A DNA stretch of 64,000 nt from an uncultured Flavobacteriales bacterium (GTDB lineage Bacteria > Bacteroidota > Bacteroidia > Flavobacteriales_D > Parvicellaceae). Location of the stretch: positions 124,001-188,000 of the forward strand of contig CALSMU010000011.1 of the NCBI GenBank assembly GCA_943787535.1, given 5' to 3'. Below are positions 39,182 to 49,182 of this stretch, piece after piece. The notes beneath the pieces were generated by a model. It saw nothing but the letters and a program-made list of their open reading frames with translations. It was not told where the DNA came from and made no database searches. Position 1 is the first letter of the stretch. Each line of letters begins with the position of its first letter. A program made the position numbers and the translations under genes.

Positions 39182-40648
39182 TTATTTTGACATGGGAGCA
39201 TAGCTAAAAATAAAATTACTAGTAGGGGTAGACTTACCAGGAGCGAGAATTGTTTCTGTAAAAGCAATTATCCGAACCTGAGCTATTTCTCCATAAGGGT
39301 ATGAACGTATATATTTTTGATATTCATAATCAGACCATTTATTTAATAATTCTCTTGATGATATGTAATTATATAGTATTGTCTTGTAATAAAACACTAA
39401 CCAGGAATAATCTATATATGGCTTTAATTCAGTATCATTCATAGTGAGGTCCTCTCCCGTTCGTAAGTCTATCTCATGCCCGTTTGATCTCACGCCGCTA
39501 ACTTTAAACCACCCGTGAGTTATGCTGGGATTTGGTGAGTAGAATCCCCAATATTGAAAAAATAATGAAGTGTGATTTAATTTCTTTATAAATGTTGGTT
39601 GTGGTAAGTAAGTGTTAAAAGAGTCTGATGCAAGTGCACTTCTCCAGAATACAAGCACAAATACAGTTCCCAATAAAACTAATGAAAGTGGTTTTAACTT
39701 TTTTTGTAGCCCCAATAATATTTCTGATTGTTCAATACTTTTTCGTTTTGGTTTCCATTTGTTTAGCTTTTCACCTAAATAATCCCAGAAAAATGAAGGG
39801 ATGAGTAAAACTGCAAACGTGGGTACGATAATAGGGAATAACCCTAAATCTAGAAATAGAAAAATTGTCCAATGAATACCTAGTAATAGTATTACAGATA
39901 GTAATCTAGTCCACTTATTTAATAAGGGAAAGAAAAGTAAGCCAATGATGGAGTATTCTATTAATAAAGTAAAATTGGATAAGAAGTGACATAATGCTGG
40001 GTATTCAAGAAGCGAAGTTGCCAATGGTTTAGCCCAAATCTTCTCCATTAAGGCATAGGATAGAGCGTCACCATTAATCCATAAATATCCTGTTTTAAGG
40101 AAGGCCTGATAAAAATATACCATGCCTATGAAAAATAAAAAATAAAAAGTAGCAAAACTTTTGTGCTGATTAAATTTAATACGCTTTCCTACTCTAAAAA
40201 AACTAAAGCGTTGATCTAGAGGTAAAAACATAGCTATAAATAATAAATTAATCAAGATTTCATCTGGACCTGAGAGAATTAATCCGTTTCGCTGGTGAAT
40301 GCTCCAAAGAGCAATAAAAGAAAGTATGGAAAATATTTTTGATCTAAAACCTACAGTCATTAAGATATAAGAAGCAAGGGTTAGAATGAAGAAAAAACCA
40401 ACTCCATTAACTGAATCAAAAAACTGCAACAGGCCCCATCGATACATTTCACGAGATGGATCTGAACTAATAATTGTATCTAAGATATCTTGGCTGAGAA
40501 CACCTGAGTTCGTATAAAAAGCTTCTAGGAATGGCCATTTATTTATTAGGAGATCGAGAATTAGAACAGTTCCTAGAAAAAGCCTAAATAATCCAAGTGC
40601 TCGTAGATCAAGATATGGATTAAAATATTTATGGTGTGTTTTATTCAA
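39182..40648 (-). CDS. HTTM-domain membrane protein
   Basis: 488 residues. I chose the TTG at 40648 because the TTG at 40663 lies over the -7 box (40653-40660). About nine hydrophobic segments. DLRALGLFRLFLGTVLILDL, the RNGLILSGPDEI loop and the FYFLFFIGMVYFYQAFLKTG segment are features of the HTTM domain, related to vitamin K-dependent gamma-carboxylase. Bacterial members are seldom characterised and may act on peptides or lipids. The C-terminus is a soluble domain (from about 365). No partner is visible beside it. Confidence 0.8.
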   Translation of the reverse strand: MNKTHHKYFNPYLDLRALGLFRLFLGTVLILDLLINKWPFLEAFYTNSGVLSQDILDTIISSDPSREMYRWGLLQFFDSVNGVGFFFILTLASYILMTVGFRSKIFSILSFIALWSIHQRNGLILSGPDEILINLLFIAMFLPLDQRFSFFRVGKRIKFNQHKSFATFYFLFFIGMVYFYQAFLKTGYLWINGDALSYALMEKIWAKPLATSLLEYPALCHFLSNFTLLIEYSIIGLLFFPLLNKWTRLLSVILLLGIHWTIFLFLDLGLFPIIVPTFAVLLIPSFFWDYLGEKLNKWKPKRKSIEQSEILLGLQKKLKPLSLVLLGTVFVLVFWRSALASDSFNTYLPQPTFIKKLNHTSLFFQYWGFYSPNPSITHGWFKVSGVRSNGHEIDLRTGEDLTMNDTELKPYIDYSWLVFYYKTILYNYISSRELLNKWSDYEYQKYIRSYPYGEIAQVRIIAFTETILAPGKSTPTSNFIFSYAPMSK

Positions 40649-40652
40649 ACGC

Positions 40653-40680
40653 CAAATGTACAAAAGATACTATTTATCAA
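40653..40680 (-). promoter_or_regulatory. Promoter of the HTTM gene
   Basis: The minus strand reads TTG (40680-40678), 17 bases, TACATTTG (40660-40653), then four bases to the TTG start at 40648. It leaves almost no leader, and decides the start. Confidence 0.65.
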
Positions 40681-40863
40681 TTAGTTCAGTTTGGAAAATA
40701 CAAAAAAAATGTAGTTGAATGTTAAAAGGAGTAAATAATACAGTAATGCACTATTCTGTTTTGGTTTTATGAGTTTTCCACACGGTGTTAATAAGTTGCT
40801 TCCTAACTTGGCATGGATTTTAATATATTCGAACTTCTTAAAAAACAAGTATAAAATCTGTTT

Positions 40864-41952
40864 ATGAAAAATACATTAGTAACTTTTGTTACCGCCTTAA
40901 TAACCTTTGGTTTTTCGGCCCAAGAGATAACACCTGAGGAACAAGCTTTTCAGGATTCAATCAATGCGTTAAATACAGCAAGTGCTGCAACAGCCGAATC
41001 ACAAGAAGCTTATAACCTTGGAATCGCATTGTTTAGTAAGGAAAAATACAAAGAAGCTGTAGCAGCTTTTGATAGATCGATTACTGGGGATTCAAAATTT
41101 GAGGCTGCTTATTATAATAAAGGTGTCGCGCAATACCAAATGAAAACATATAAAGCGAGTGTAGGAACATTCACTAAATTATTAGGAATCAATAAGGAAC
41201 ATGGAAAAGCTTATTTCCAAAGGGCACAGGCGCATCAAAAATTAAATAATTTAGATGCTGCTATTGATGATTATGATCACGCAATATTAATGGATGCAAA
41301 AAATTACAAAGCTTATTATAATGCAGGAGGAGTTAATTTTTTGAAAAAAGATTATGAAAAAGCAATAAAATTATTTACTAAAGCTATTGGAATTAAACCT
41401 GATTTTGGTGATGCATATAATGATAGAGGAAGTAGCTATAGAATGTTAAGGAAATTTGATTTGGCTTTAGCAGATTATAAAAAAGCTGGAAAATATATGC
41501 CAAAACATGCATTTGTTTTTAACAATCTAGGAGCAGTTAAGAAAATGTTAAAAGATTTTGAAGGAGCTAAAGCTGCATATGGTAAAGCATTGGCGTTGGA
41601 TTCTGATTTTTATCTTGCCTATAATAATAGAGGGGCTATGAGTTTTGAGCAAGGAAAATACGATGAAGCTTTGCGTGATTTTAACAAAGCGATTGAAATC
41701 AATCCAAAATATGCACCTGCATATAACAATAGAGGTACTGTAAAGGATAAAAAGAAAAATTATAAAGGAGCAATAAAAGATTTTGATTTAGCTATTTCTT
41801 TGGATAAAAACTATGCCAATGCCTATGCAAATAGAGGTACAGCAAAAGAAATGAACCGTGATATGGAAGGGGCTTGTATGGATTGGGCAAAAGCTAGGGA
41901 GCTTGGGTCTGATTTAGGAAAAGCATACCAATCGGAAAATTGTGAATTTTAA
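40864..41952 (+). CDS. Exported TPR-repeat protein
   Basis: 362 residues. Signal peptide at about 1-18 (before QEITPEE). Then eight or nine tetratricopeptide repeats of 34 residues at about 45-355, each with the A-Y-N-N-R/G-G core (AYNNRGTVKDKKKNYKGAI and similar). TPR arrays bind proteins; in the periplasm of Bacteroidota they often serve T9SS or gliding machinery. It lies 30 bases before the PorE-like gene on the same strand, so both may be made together. Confidence 0.85.
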   Translation: MKNTLVTFVTALITFGFSAQEITPEEQAFQDSINALNTASAATAESQEAYNLGIALFSKEKYKEAVAAFDRSITGDSKFEAAYYNKGVAQYQMKTYKASVGTFTKLLGINKEHGKAYFQRAQAHQKLNNLDAAIDDYDHAILMDAKNYKAYYNAGGVNFLKKDYEKAIKLFTKAIGIKPDFGDAYNDRGSSYRMLRKFDLALADYKKAGKYMPKHAFVFNNLGAVKKMLKDFEGAKAAYGKALALDSDFYLAYNNRGAMSFEQGKYDEALRDFNKAIEINPKYAPAYNNRGTVKDKKKNYKGAIKDFDLAISLDKNYANAYANRGTAKEMNRDMEGACMDWAKARELGSDLGKAYQSENCEF

Positions 41953-41982
41953 CCAATGTGTAATCGAATTAGGAAAATCAAT

Positions 41983-44064
41983 ATGAAAAATATATTTATT
42001 ATAGTAGGTTCTTTATTTATTGCGAATAGTTATGCTCAGAATGTTGATTTCAAAGCAGGTAATTTTAAAGATAAAAAGGATGCGTTTAAAAGTGCCTTAG
42101 CACACTTTGAAAAAGGGGATGATTTTTTGGAATTAGGCAATGAATCCATTTATACGGTTAAATCGCCAGGAAACAATTTTAAAGCAGCTATTCAAGAATA
42201 CGAATATGCTTTTAAGTTTAATCCGAATAGTGCGGAGTTGAATTTTAAAATGGGTAATGCTTATTTATATACAAATGAAAAGTATAAAGCATTAAAGTAC
42301 TTAAAAACAGCTGAGAAATTGGATCCAGAAGTTGATACATTTTTAGATTTTTATTTAGGAATGGCACAACAATTAGATATGGATTTTGCTGGCGCTTTAA
42401 AACATTACGAAAAATTTGAAGGTGCTACGAAGTCAAAGCATGTTGAAACTTTGGGAAGAATGCTAAAGAAACGCAAGGCTGAATGTAAGCATGGAAAGAG
42501 CATAACTGCAGCTCCAATACGAGCTTGGGTTGATAACGTTGGGAATATTAATTCTCCAGAAGATGATTATAGTCCTTGTATTTCAACGGATGGAGGAACA
42601 ATAATGTTTACCTCGAGAAGAGAGAATGGTCATAAAGCTGATGAAGTTGGGGTTTATGATGGAGATATTTACATTACTGAAATTAATAACAAAGGGAAAT
42701 GGTCAAAACCTAAAAACGTAGGGGAACCGTTAAGTACAAAAAATGATGAAACTTCTACAATGCTTTCTTATAATGGTACTAAATTATTAGTTTTTAAAAC
42801 GGAAGGAGAGGATTACAACGTTTATGAAAGTAATCTAAAAGGAGCTTCCTGGAGTGTGCCGGGAAAGTTGCACAGAAGTTTAAATACGATTGTTAACCAA
42901 ACGCATGCTACCTATAATTTTAACGATAGAAAAGTCTATTTTATTTCTGATAAACAAGTTGGATCGAGTAGTAAAGGAACGGATATATATTTCTGTGGTC
43001 GTAAAAATGGTTCAAAAGGAGAATTTGGTGCTGCGCAATCAATAGGTAAGGAAGTAAATACTAAGTTTAACGAAGGATCTGTATATATGCATCCTGATGG
43101 AGAAACGATGTACTTTAGTAGCGAAGGACATAATTCAATGGGAGGATTTGATATTTTTATGTCGGAGAAAAAACAAGGGGTTTGGCAAATACCAGTTAAT
43201 ATGGGATATCCGATTAATACTCCTTATGATGATCATTTTTTTGCAGCTACTGCAAGTGGGAAGTATGCGTATATCTCTTCTAACAGAGAAGGAGGGAAAG
43301 GTGGTTTGGATATTTACAAAGTAACTTTTTGGGGGAATCCAAAAGAGTTGATTGTAGATACGGAAGATTACTTGTTGGCAAGTGTTGCTAATCCAATTCA
43401 AGATGTTAAAATAGAGAGCAAGGTAAAGGTAAATAAGAAATCGCTAACTGTATTTAAAGGAGCTACTATTGATGCTATTGAAAATAAACCGGTTGAAGCT
43501 AAGATGGAGATTATAGACAACAGCACTGGACAAAAAATGGAGACATTTGTTACAAATAGTGCTACGGGTAAATTTTTATTGTCATTGAATGGTGGACGAA
43601 ATTATGGGATTTCTGTTCAAGCTGATGGGTACTTATTCCACTCAGAGAATTTTGATATCCCCAAGCAGAGCTCATTTAGTATGGTAAATAAAGAAATTAA
43701 ATTAAAGAACATTAAAATTGGAAGTAAAATTGCTCTTCGAAACGTATTTTTTGATGTCGGTAAATCGACGGTAAAAGATGAGTCCAATACAGAGTTAGAT
43801 CGCTTAGTAAAGCTTTTAAAAGATGTTCCAGGACTTAAAATTGAATTATCTGGACATACAGATAATACAGGTAGTGAAAGTTTGAATAAGAAGTTATCTC
43901 AAGATAGGGCTACAGCTGTTGTTAATTATTTAAAAGCGAAAGGGGTTGTTACAGAAAGGTTATCTGCAAAGGGATATGGTTCTTCTCAACCAATAGCAAA
44001 CAATGCATCATCTGAAGGTCGTCAAGAAAATAGACGCACAGAATTTAAAATTATCGCTAATTAG
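41983..44064 (+). CDS. PorE-like OmpA-family protein (TPR, PD40, OmpA)
   Basis: 693 residues from the ATG at 41983 (signal peptide MKNIFIIVGSLFIANSYAQ); an in-frame ATG at 41956 would add nine charged residues. TPR-like helices at about 25-175, PD40 blades at about 190-445 (YSPCISTDGGTIMFTSRREN; GSVYMHPDGETMYFSSEGHN), a carboxypeptidase-regulatory-like fold at about 480-575 and an OmpA C-terminal domain with IELSGHTDNTGSESLNKKLSQDRA near residue 620. Same order as the 35401 gene and as PorE. Probably a peptidoglycan-linked part of the outer-membrane T9SS or motility machine. Which of the two is PorE cannot be told. Confidence 0.85.
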   Translation: MKNIFIIVGSLFIANSYAQNVDFKAGNFKDKKDAFKSALAHFEKGDDFLELGNESIYTVKSPGNNFKAAIQEYEYAFKFNPNSAELNFKMGNAYLYTNEKYKALKYLKTAEKLDPEVDTFLDFYLGMAQQLDMDFAGALKHYEKFEGATKSKHVETLGRMLKKRKAECKHGKSITAAPIRAWVDNVGNINSPEDDYSPCISTDGGTIMFTSRRENGHKADEVGVYDGDIYITEINNKGKWSKPKNVGEPLSTKNDETSTMLSYNGTKLLVFKTEGEDYNVYESNLKGASWSVPGKLHRSLNTIVNQTHATYNFNDRKVYFISDKQVGSSSKGTDIYFCGRKNGSKGEFGAAQSIGKEVNTKFNEGSVYMHPDGETMYFSSEGHNSMGGFDIFMSEKKQGVWQIPVNMGYPINTPYDDHFFAATASGKYAYISSNREGGKGGLDIYKVTFWGNPKELIVDTEDYLLASVANPIQDVKIESKVKVNKKSLTVFKGATIDAIENKPVEAKMEIIDNSTGQKMETFVTNSATGKFLLSLNGGRNYGISVQADGYLFHSENFDIPKQSSFSMVNKEIKLKNIKIGSKIALRNVFFDVGKSTVKDESNTELDRLVKLLKDVPGLKIELSGHTDNTGSESLNKKLSQDRATAVVNYLKAKGVVTERLSAKGYGSSQPIANNASSEGRQENRRTEFKIIAN

Positions 44065-44218
44065 AATAGTAATAGCAGCGGTTTCAATTACGTTAAGATA
44101 ACTGGAGTATTTGTTGTTGCTCGACTTTTTACAATGACTTTAACCATCTACTTTTGTAATCATATTTTAAATTCTATAAATTATTTTAATTTCTGCTAAT
44201 AAAATAGCGCTCAAAGTT

Positions 44219-44226
44219 TACATTTG
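44219..44226 (+). promoter_or_regulatory. -7 promoter box for hisS
   Basis: TACATTTG, full match, ending 18 bases before the ATG at 44245. It covers the TTG at 44224, which therefore is not the start. No clear -33 TTG. Confidence 0.5.
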
Positions 44227-44244
44227 TCTTTCAATATTGCACAA

Positions 44245-45609
44245 ATGAGTAAACCGTCTATTCCAAAAGGTACAAGAGATTTTTCGCCAACTGAAATGGT
44301 GAGAAGGAACTATATTTTTGATACGATTAAGAAATCATTTATTAAATATGGCTTCCTTCCTATCGAATCACCTTCTATGGAGAACTTGAAAACGCTTACT
44401 GGAAAGTATGGTGATGAAGGTGATAAGTTGATTTTTAAAGTGTTGAATAGTGGAGATTATTTAAAAAAAGCTGATAAGGGAGCACTCCAGGAAGCGAATT
44501 CTTCGAAGTTGATTAGCTCTATTTCTGATAAGGCATTGCGTTATGACTTAACAGTGCCTTTTGCAAGATATGTAGTGCAACATCAAAATGATATAGCATT
44601 TCCGTTTAAACGCTACCAAATTCAACCTGTTTGGAGAGCTGATCGACCGCAAAGAGGAAGGTACCGAGAGTTTTATCAATGCGATGCTGATGTAGTAGGA
44701 AGTAACTCCTTATTGTACGAAGTTGAAATTGTTCAATTGTTAGATGAGGTGCTTTATAATTTGGGTATTCCAGGCTTTACCATCAAAATTAATAACCGAA
44801 AGGTATTGAGTGGGATTGCCGAAATAACAGGAGAGTCGGATAAAATTATTGACATCACTGTTGCCATTGATAAGTTGGATAAAATTGGAGAGGAAGGAGT
44901 TATTAAAGAATTAGAAAGTAAAGAGGTTTCAGCTTCAGCAATTGAAAAAATAAAACCTTTGTTTTTATTGAAAGGGGATTACAAAAAAGTTATTTCAGAA
45001 ATGAAAACAATGCTTCAAGACTCAGAAATTGGATTGAGAGGAATAGAAGAATTAGCGTTTATATTTGAAACAATCAATGCATTGGGATTGAAGAAAGCAA
45101 CCTTTGAATTTGATGTAACGCTTGCTAGAGGTTTAAACTATTATACAGGAGCTATTTTTGAGGTGTCTGCTAACAATGTTAACATGGGGAGCATATCAGG
45201 TGGAGGTAGATATGATGATTTAACAGGTATTTTCGGTTTAAAAGATGTTTCTGGAGTTGGAATATCTTTTGGAGCGGATAGGATTTATGATGTTTTAGAT
45301 GAATTAGAATTATTTCCAGAATTTTCTGCAGAATCCACTCAAGTAATGCTTGTTAATTTTGGGATAGATGATCTATTTTGTTTACAGGTATTAAAAGAAC
45401 TGAGAGAAAACGCTATTAATGCCGAGTTTTATCCATCTTCAGCAAAATTGAAAAAACAAATGAAATATGCGAATGATAAAAATATTCCATTTGTAATTTT
45501 TATAAACGAAGAAGAGGTTGCTAGTAATTTACTAGAACTTAAAAACATGCTGACAGGAGATCAGCAAAAGTTAAGGATACAGGATGTTATTACTACTATA
45601 ATTGATTAA
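44245..45609 (+). CDS. hisS: Histidyl-tRNA synthetase
   Basis: 454 residues from the ATG at 44245, giving SKPSIPKGTRDFSP, the usual start. Class II synthetase: motif 2 region (YQIQPVWRADRPQRGRYREFYQCDAD), LARGLNYYTGAIFE for histidine, and GGGRYDDLTGIFG and GISFGADRI (motif 3). The C-terminal anticodon-binding domain begins at about residue 365. All motifs are intact. It lies three bases before hutH, which splits histidine, an uncommon pair. Confidence 0.96.
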   Translation: MSKPSIPKGTRDFSPTEMVRRNYIFDTIKKSFIKYGFLPIESPSMENLKTLTGKYGDEGDKLIFKVLNSGDYLKKADKGALQEANSSKLISSISDKALRYDLTVPFARYVVQHQNDIAFPFKRYQIQPVWRADRPQRGRYREFYQCDADVVGSNSLLYEVEIVQLLDEVLYNLGIPGFTIKINNRKVLSGIAEITGESDKIIDITVAIDKLDKIGEEGVIKELESKEVSASAIEKIKPLFLLKGDYKKVISEMKTMLQDSEIGLRGIEELAFIFETINALGLKKATFEFDVTLARGLNYYTGAIFEVSANNVNMGSISGGGRYDDLTGIFGLKDVSGVGISFGADRIYDVLDELELFPEFSAESTQVMLVNFGIDDLFCLQVLKELRENAINAEFYPSSAKLKKQMKYANDKNIPFVIFINEEEVASNLLELKNMLTGDQQKLRIQDVITTIID

Positions 45610-45612
45610 AAT

Positions 45613-47106
45613 ATGAGTGAAGCACAGCATGTAATATCATCAGCACATTTATCAATTAAAAAAATTGAAAACATACTAAAAACAAATGTTCGCTTAAAGC
45701 TATCAGACGATTCTATTGAAAAGATAAAAAAATGTCGTAAGTATTTAGACTTGAAGTTAAAGAGAGGAGATGAAGTGTTTTATGGCATAAATACTGGGTT
45801 TGGCTCGTTATGTAATACTGTTATTTCCAAAAAAGACTTAAGTCAATTGCAAGAAAATCTTGTTATGTCTCATGCTTGTGGATTAGGGGATGAAGTTGAG
45901 CACGATATCGTTAAATTAATGCTTTTATTGAAAATTCAAGGACTCTCTTTAGGATATTCTGGTATAGCTTTGGAAACGATTCAAAGATTGATCGATTTTT
46001 ATAACAATGATATAATGCCAGTTGTTTATCAGCAAGGTTCATTAGGGGCCTCTGGTGATTTAGCACCACTTGCACATATTTCACTTCCTTTATTGGGCAA
46101 AGGATATGTTGATTTTGATGGGAAACGAAGAAAAGCAAAAGATGTTCTTGAAGAATTGAATTGGGAGCCAATTGTTTTAAATTCTAAGGAAGGACTTGCA
46201 TTGCTTAATGGTACTCAATTTATGAGTGCACATGCAGTTTGGTCATTAATAAAAGCAAATCACTTATCTGAATTTGCTGATTTAGTAGGCACCATGTCTT
46301 TAGAGGGATTTGATGGTAGGGTTTCTTCCTTTGCTGAAGCTGTTCATTTGGTTAGACCGCATAAAGGTCAGCTAGAAACGGCTAGAAATATTAGAAAATA
46401 CCTAGAAGGAAGTGAGTTAATTAACCAAGATAAGGTTAATGTTCAAGATCCCTATTCGTTTCGTTGTATGCCTCAAGTACACGGAGCTTCTAAGGATGTT
46501 ATAGAATATGTATCGGGAGTAGTTGAAATTGAAATAAACTCTGTTACCGATAACCCTACAATTTTTCCAGATGAAGACATGATAATATCCGCGGGGAATT
46601 TTCATGGGCAACCTTTGGCATTGAGTTTAGATAACTTGGCGATTGCAATAGCAGAATTAGGTAGTATTTCTGAACGACGAATTTATAAATTGATTTCAGG
46701 AACAAGAGGCCTTCCTCCGTTTCTAGTTGCCAACCCAGGTTTAAATTCAGGATTTATGATACCGCAATATTCGGCAGCTTCAGTTGTAAGTAAAAATAAA
46801 CAATTATGTACACCAAGCTCTGTAGATACAATTGATTCGAGTAACGGTCAAGAAGACCATGTTAGCATGGGAGCAAATGCAGCTACTAAAACACTAGAAG
46901 TAATCAAGAACGTTGAAAAAATTATTGGAGTAGAATTATTTACAGCAACGCAAGCACTCGAGTTTAGAAAGCCTTTGAAGTCCTCTGAATATATAGAAAG
47001 CTTAATTATTGAGTTTAGAAAACTTGTTCCATTTGTAGGTGATGATAAAATCATGTACGATGAAATGGAAAAATCAAGAGTATTTGTCCAAGAATTTGAA
47101 TTTTAA
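45613..47106 (+). CDS. hutH: Histidine ammonia-lyase
   Basis: 497 residues. It removes ammonia from histidine to give urocanate. The self-formed MIO group comes from Ala-Ser-Gly in QQGSLGASGDLAPLAH (about residue 142). The residues after it fit histidine, not phenylalanine or tyrosine: SHA in ENLVMSHACGLGDE, YSFRCMPQVHG, and Glu in NGQEDHVSMG. No hutU, hutI or hutG gene is near, so the urocanate is handled elsewhere or left. It follows hisS after three bases and is followed by a hydrolase after three bases, so all three are one operon. Confidence 0.93.
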   Translation: MSEAQHVISSAHLSIKKIENILKTNVRLKLSDDSIEKIKKCRKYLDLKLKRGDEVFYGINTGFGSLCNTVISKKDLSQLQENLVMSHACGLGDEVEHDIVKLMLLLKIQGLSLGYSGIALETIQRLIDFYNNDIMPVVYQQGSLGASGDLAPLAHISLPLLGKGYVDFDGKRRKAKDVLEELNWEPIVLNSKEGLALLNGTQFMSAHAVWSLIKANHLSEFADLVGTMSLEGFDGRVSSFAEAVHLVRPHKGQLETARNIRKYLEGSELINQDKVNVQDPYSFRCMPQVHGASKDVIEYVSGVVEIEINSVTDNPTIFPDEDMIISAGNFHGQPLALSLDNLAIAIAELGSISERRIYKLISGTRGLPPFLVANPGLNSGFMIPQYSAASVVSKNKQLCTPSSVDTIDSSNGQEDHVSMGANAATKTLEVIKNVEKIIGVELFTATQALEFRKPLKSSEYIESLIIEFRKLVPFVGDDKIMYDEMEKSRVFVQEFEF

Positions 47107-47109
47107 CAC

Positions 47110-47742
47110 TTGAATACTCTATACCTAATACCTGGAACCGGAGCAGATCATCGTTTTTTTTCTAGATTACAACTTGATGTTAATACACAAGTAATTGAAT
47201 GGACTGAATGGGGAAATGCCCAAACAATTCGAGAATACGCTGAGGTACTAAGTTTGCAAATTAATACAGAAGAACCTTTTGGAATTTTAGGTGTTTCGTT
47301 TGGTGGTATGCTTGCTGTTGAAATGTCGAAATTCCTTAATCCATCGAAGCTCATTATAGTGTCAAGTGCAAAATCGTATAAGGAACTTCCTGTTATAGTT
47401 AGGTTTGCAAGTAGGTTAGGAGTGCATCATCTGATTTCTCCTTGGCTTATTAAAATAATTCCATTTGCTGGAAAAATATTTGGTGTTTCTAAAAAAGATA
47501 AACGTTTTTTTGACAAAATGATAGATGAAACTCCTGCTGGACATTTGAAAAAGACAATTCGTTCTATACTCTATTGGAAAAATACAGATCTCCCTTCCGG
47601 AGTGCTGCATATTCATGGTTCTCGAGATAAAGTAATTCCAATAAAAAAAACACAGAAACCTGCTGTGGTCGAAGGTGGTGGTCACTTTATGGTTTATAAT
47701 ATGGCCAATGAAGTCGGTGAAATTATTAATAAGCATTTATAA
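47110..47742 (+). CDS. Alpha/beta hydrolase
   Basis: 210 residues from a TTG start three bases after the hutH stop. The fold is a small alpha/beta hydrolase: YLIPGTGADHRFF (oxyanion), GVSFGGMLAVEMSK with nucleophile Ser, HIHGSRDKVIP with Asp, and EGGGHFMV with His, so the triad is complete. Short lid. An esterase or thioesterase is likely, and a pimeloyl-ester hydrolase (BioH-like) is possible, but the operon with hutH gives no clue. It ends opposite to the phosphatase gene with a six-base overlap. Confidence 0.8.
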   Translation: MNTLYLIPGTGADHRFFSRLQLDVNTQVIEWTEWGNAQTIREYAEVLSLQINTEEPFGILGVSFGGMLAVEMSKFLNPSKLIIVSSAKSYKELPVIVRFASRLGVHHLISPWLIKIIPFAGKIFGVSKKDKRFFDKMIDETPAGHLKKTIRSILYWKNTDLPSGVLHIHGSRDKVIPIKKTQKPAVVEGGGHFMVYNMANEVGEIINKHL

Positions 47743-49131
47743 CCTTATTCCGACTACACAAACATCATCGATTTGATCAAAATCATCTTTCCAAGTTTCA
47801 AATTCAGATTGTATAGAATTTAATTGATCGGACATTTTTTGTTCTTTAATTTTACTCAATAAATTATTAAAAGGCTTGTACTTATATTTTTTTCCTCGTT
47901 TCCCTCCAAATTGATCCGCAAATCCATCCGTAAAAAGGTACAAGATATTCCCTGGATTTACAGCTATAGTCTTCCCTTTAAATGGTTGTTGCGTAAGAAA
48001 CCTACCAATTGGTTGTTTACAACCTTTAATTTTTTGTGATTCAATTTCATCTTTATCAAAAATCCAAAGAGGGTTGTTAGCCCCTGCAAATTCAATACTT
48101 TTTCCATCTTTATTTATTCGACACAATGCTATATCCATTCCATCCATTATTTCTGTAGCACTCTGTTCAAATGTGTTTATTACCAATTCAGTTACCTTGT
48201 CCAAAATTGCAGCCGGTTCATATAAATTATATTCTCTAACTGCTCTGTTTAAAGCATTATTACACACTACACTTACCATAGCCCCTGGCACACCGTGTCC
48301 GGTACAATCTGCAACTGCAATCAATAAGCCTTTTGGTGTTTCCTCTATCCAATAGAAATCACCGGCAACGATGTCTTTAGGTTGGTAATAAACAAAGCAA
48401 TCATTTATACATGCATTTATGGATTCCTTAGAAGGAAGAATTGCTTCTTGTATTCTTCGAGCATAGGTTATGCTATCTGTTATTTCTTCGTTTTTAATCT
48501 CAATGATATTTTTTTGACGCACTAATTGATCGTTGGAAGTTTTTAATGATAAACGCGAAATTATTTCTTTCTTATGAAGTCTATACCTGGTTTGGATAAG
48601 GAATATCAAGAACAAAGCAACCGTTATGTTCAGAAGTCCTCCGTTTATGATAATTTCATCAAACGATAGTGGGCTATTAAAATAAAACATTCCTCCGATA
48701 GAAAGTAAGCATAATGCAACCAATGCTATACTGTATAGCATTCTCCAGAGCATTAACATACCCCCTCCAATAAGAATCGCCAACATTGCAAAAGTTTGTT
48801 GCTGAAACATTTCCAATTCCATAACGCTGTAGAAGTATCCATTTTGGATAACAAGGGCTGTATAAGACAGAAACATGAATAGTTCTATCCCAGTTTGTTT
48901 TTTATTGTGAATAAGCAGCAGTGCTAGTACAAATAATGATATACTACATCGAATTATACAAAATGAAAACCAATAATCAGGAGTAACAAAGTAATCGCTT
49001 AGGGCCCATAAGGGGTTAAGAATTAGAGCTACCCAACTCGCAATTTTGAAGTATTTTACAGAAAGTGTGTTTAATTCACTTTGCCAATCAACGATGTTTT
49101 TTCCCATAGATGTTAGCCCTAATATAAACAA
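47737..49131 (-). CDS. Membrane-bound SpoIIE-type protein phosphatase
   Basis: 464 residues. About six hydrophobic segments at residues 30-190, a coiled linker (IIEIKNEEITDSITYARRIQEAILPS), then the PP2C/SpoIIE domain: GDFYWIEE, DCTGHGVPGAM near 275, DGMDIALC, FTDGFADQFGG and IDDVCVVGIRL at the end. Close paralogue of the 37627 gene, the C-terminal halves being much alike. The N-terminal membrane part is more diverged and would sense a different signal. Acts on a phosphoprotein not encoded here. Confidence 0.88.
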   Translation of the reverse strand: MFILGLTSMGKNIVDWQSELNTLSVKYFKIASWVALILNPLWALSDYFVTPDYWFSFCIIRCSISLFVLALLLIHNKKQTGIELFMFLSYTALVIQNGYFYSVMELEMFQQQTFAMLAILIGGGMLMLWRMLYSIALVALCLLSIGGMFYFNSPLSFDEIIINGGLLNITVALFLIFLIQTRYRLHKKEIISRLSLKTSNDQLVRQKNIIEIKNEEITDSITYARRIQEAILPSKESINACINDCFVYYQPKDIVAGDFYWIEETPKGLLIAVADCTGHGVPGAMVSVVCNNALNRAVREYNLYEPAAILDKVTELVINTFEQSATEIMDGMDIALCRINKDGKSIEFAGANNPLWIFDKDEIESQKIKGCKQPIGRFLTQQPFKGKTIAVNPGNILYLFTDGFADQFGGKRGKKYKYKPFNNLLSKIKEQKMSDQLNSIQSEFETWKDDFDQIDDVCVVGIRL

Positions 49132-49182
49132 AAGTAGCGAAACTAAATCTCGCTATTTTTAATATGATTTATGATAAGTAAT

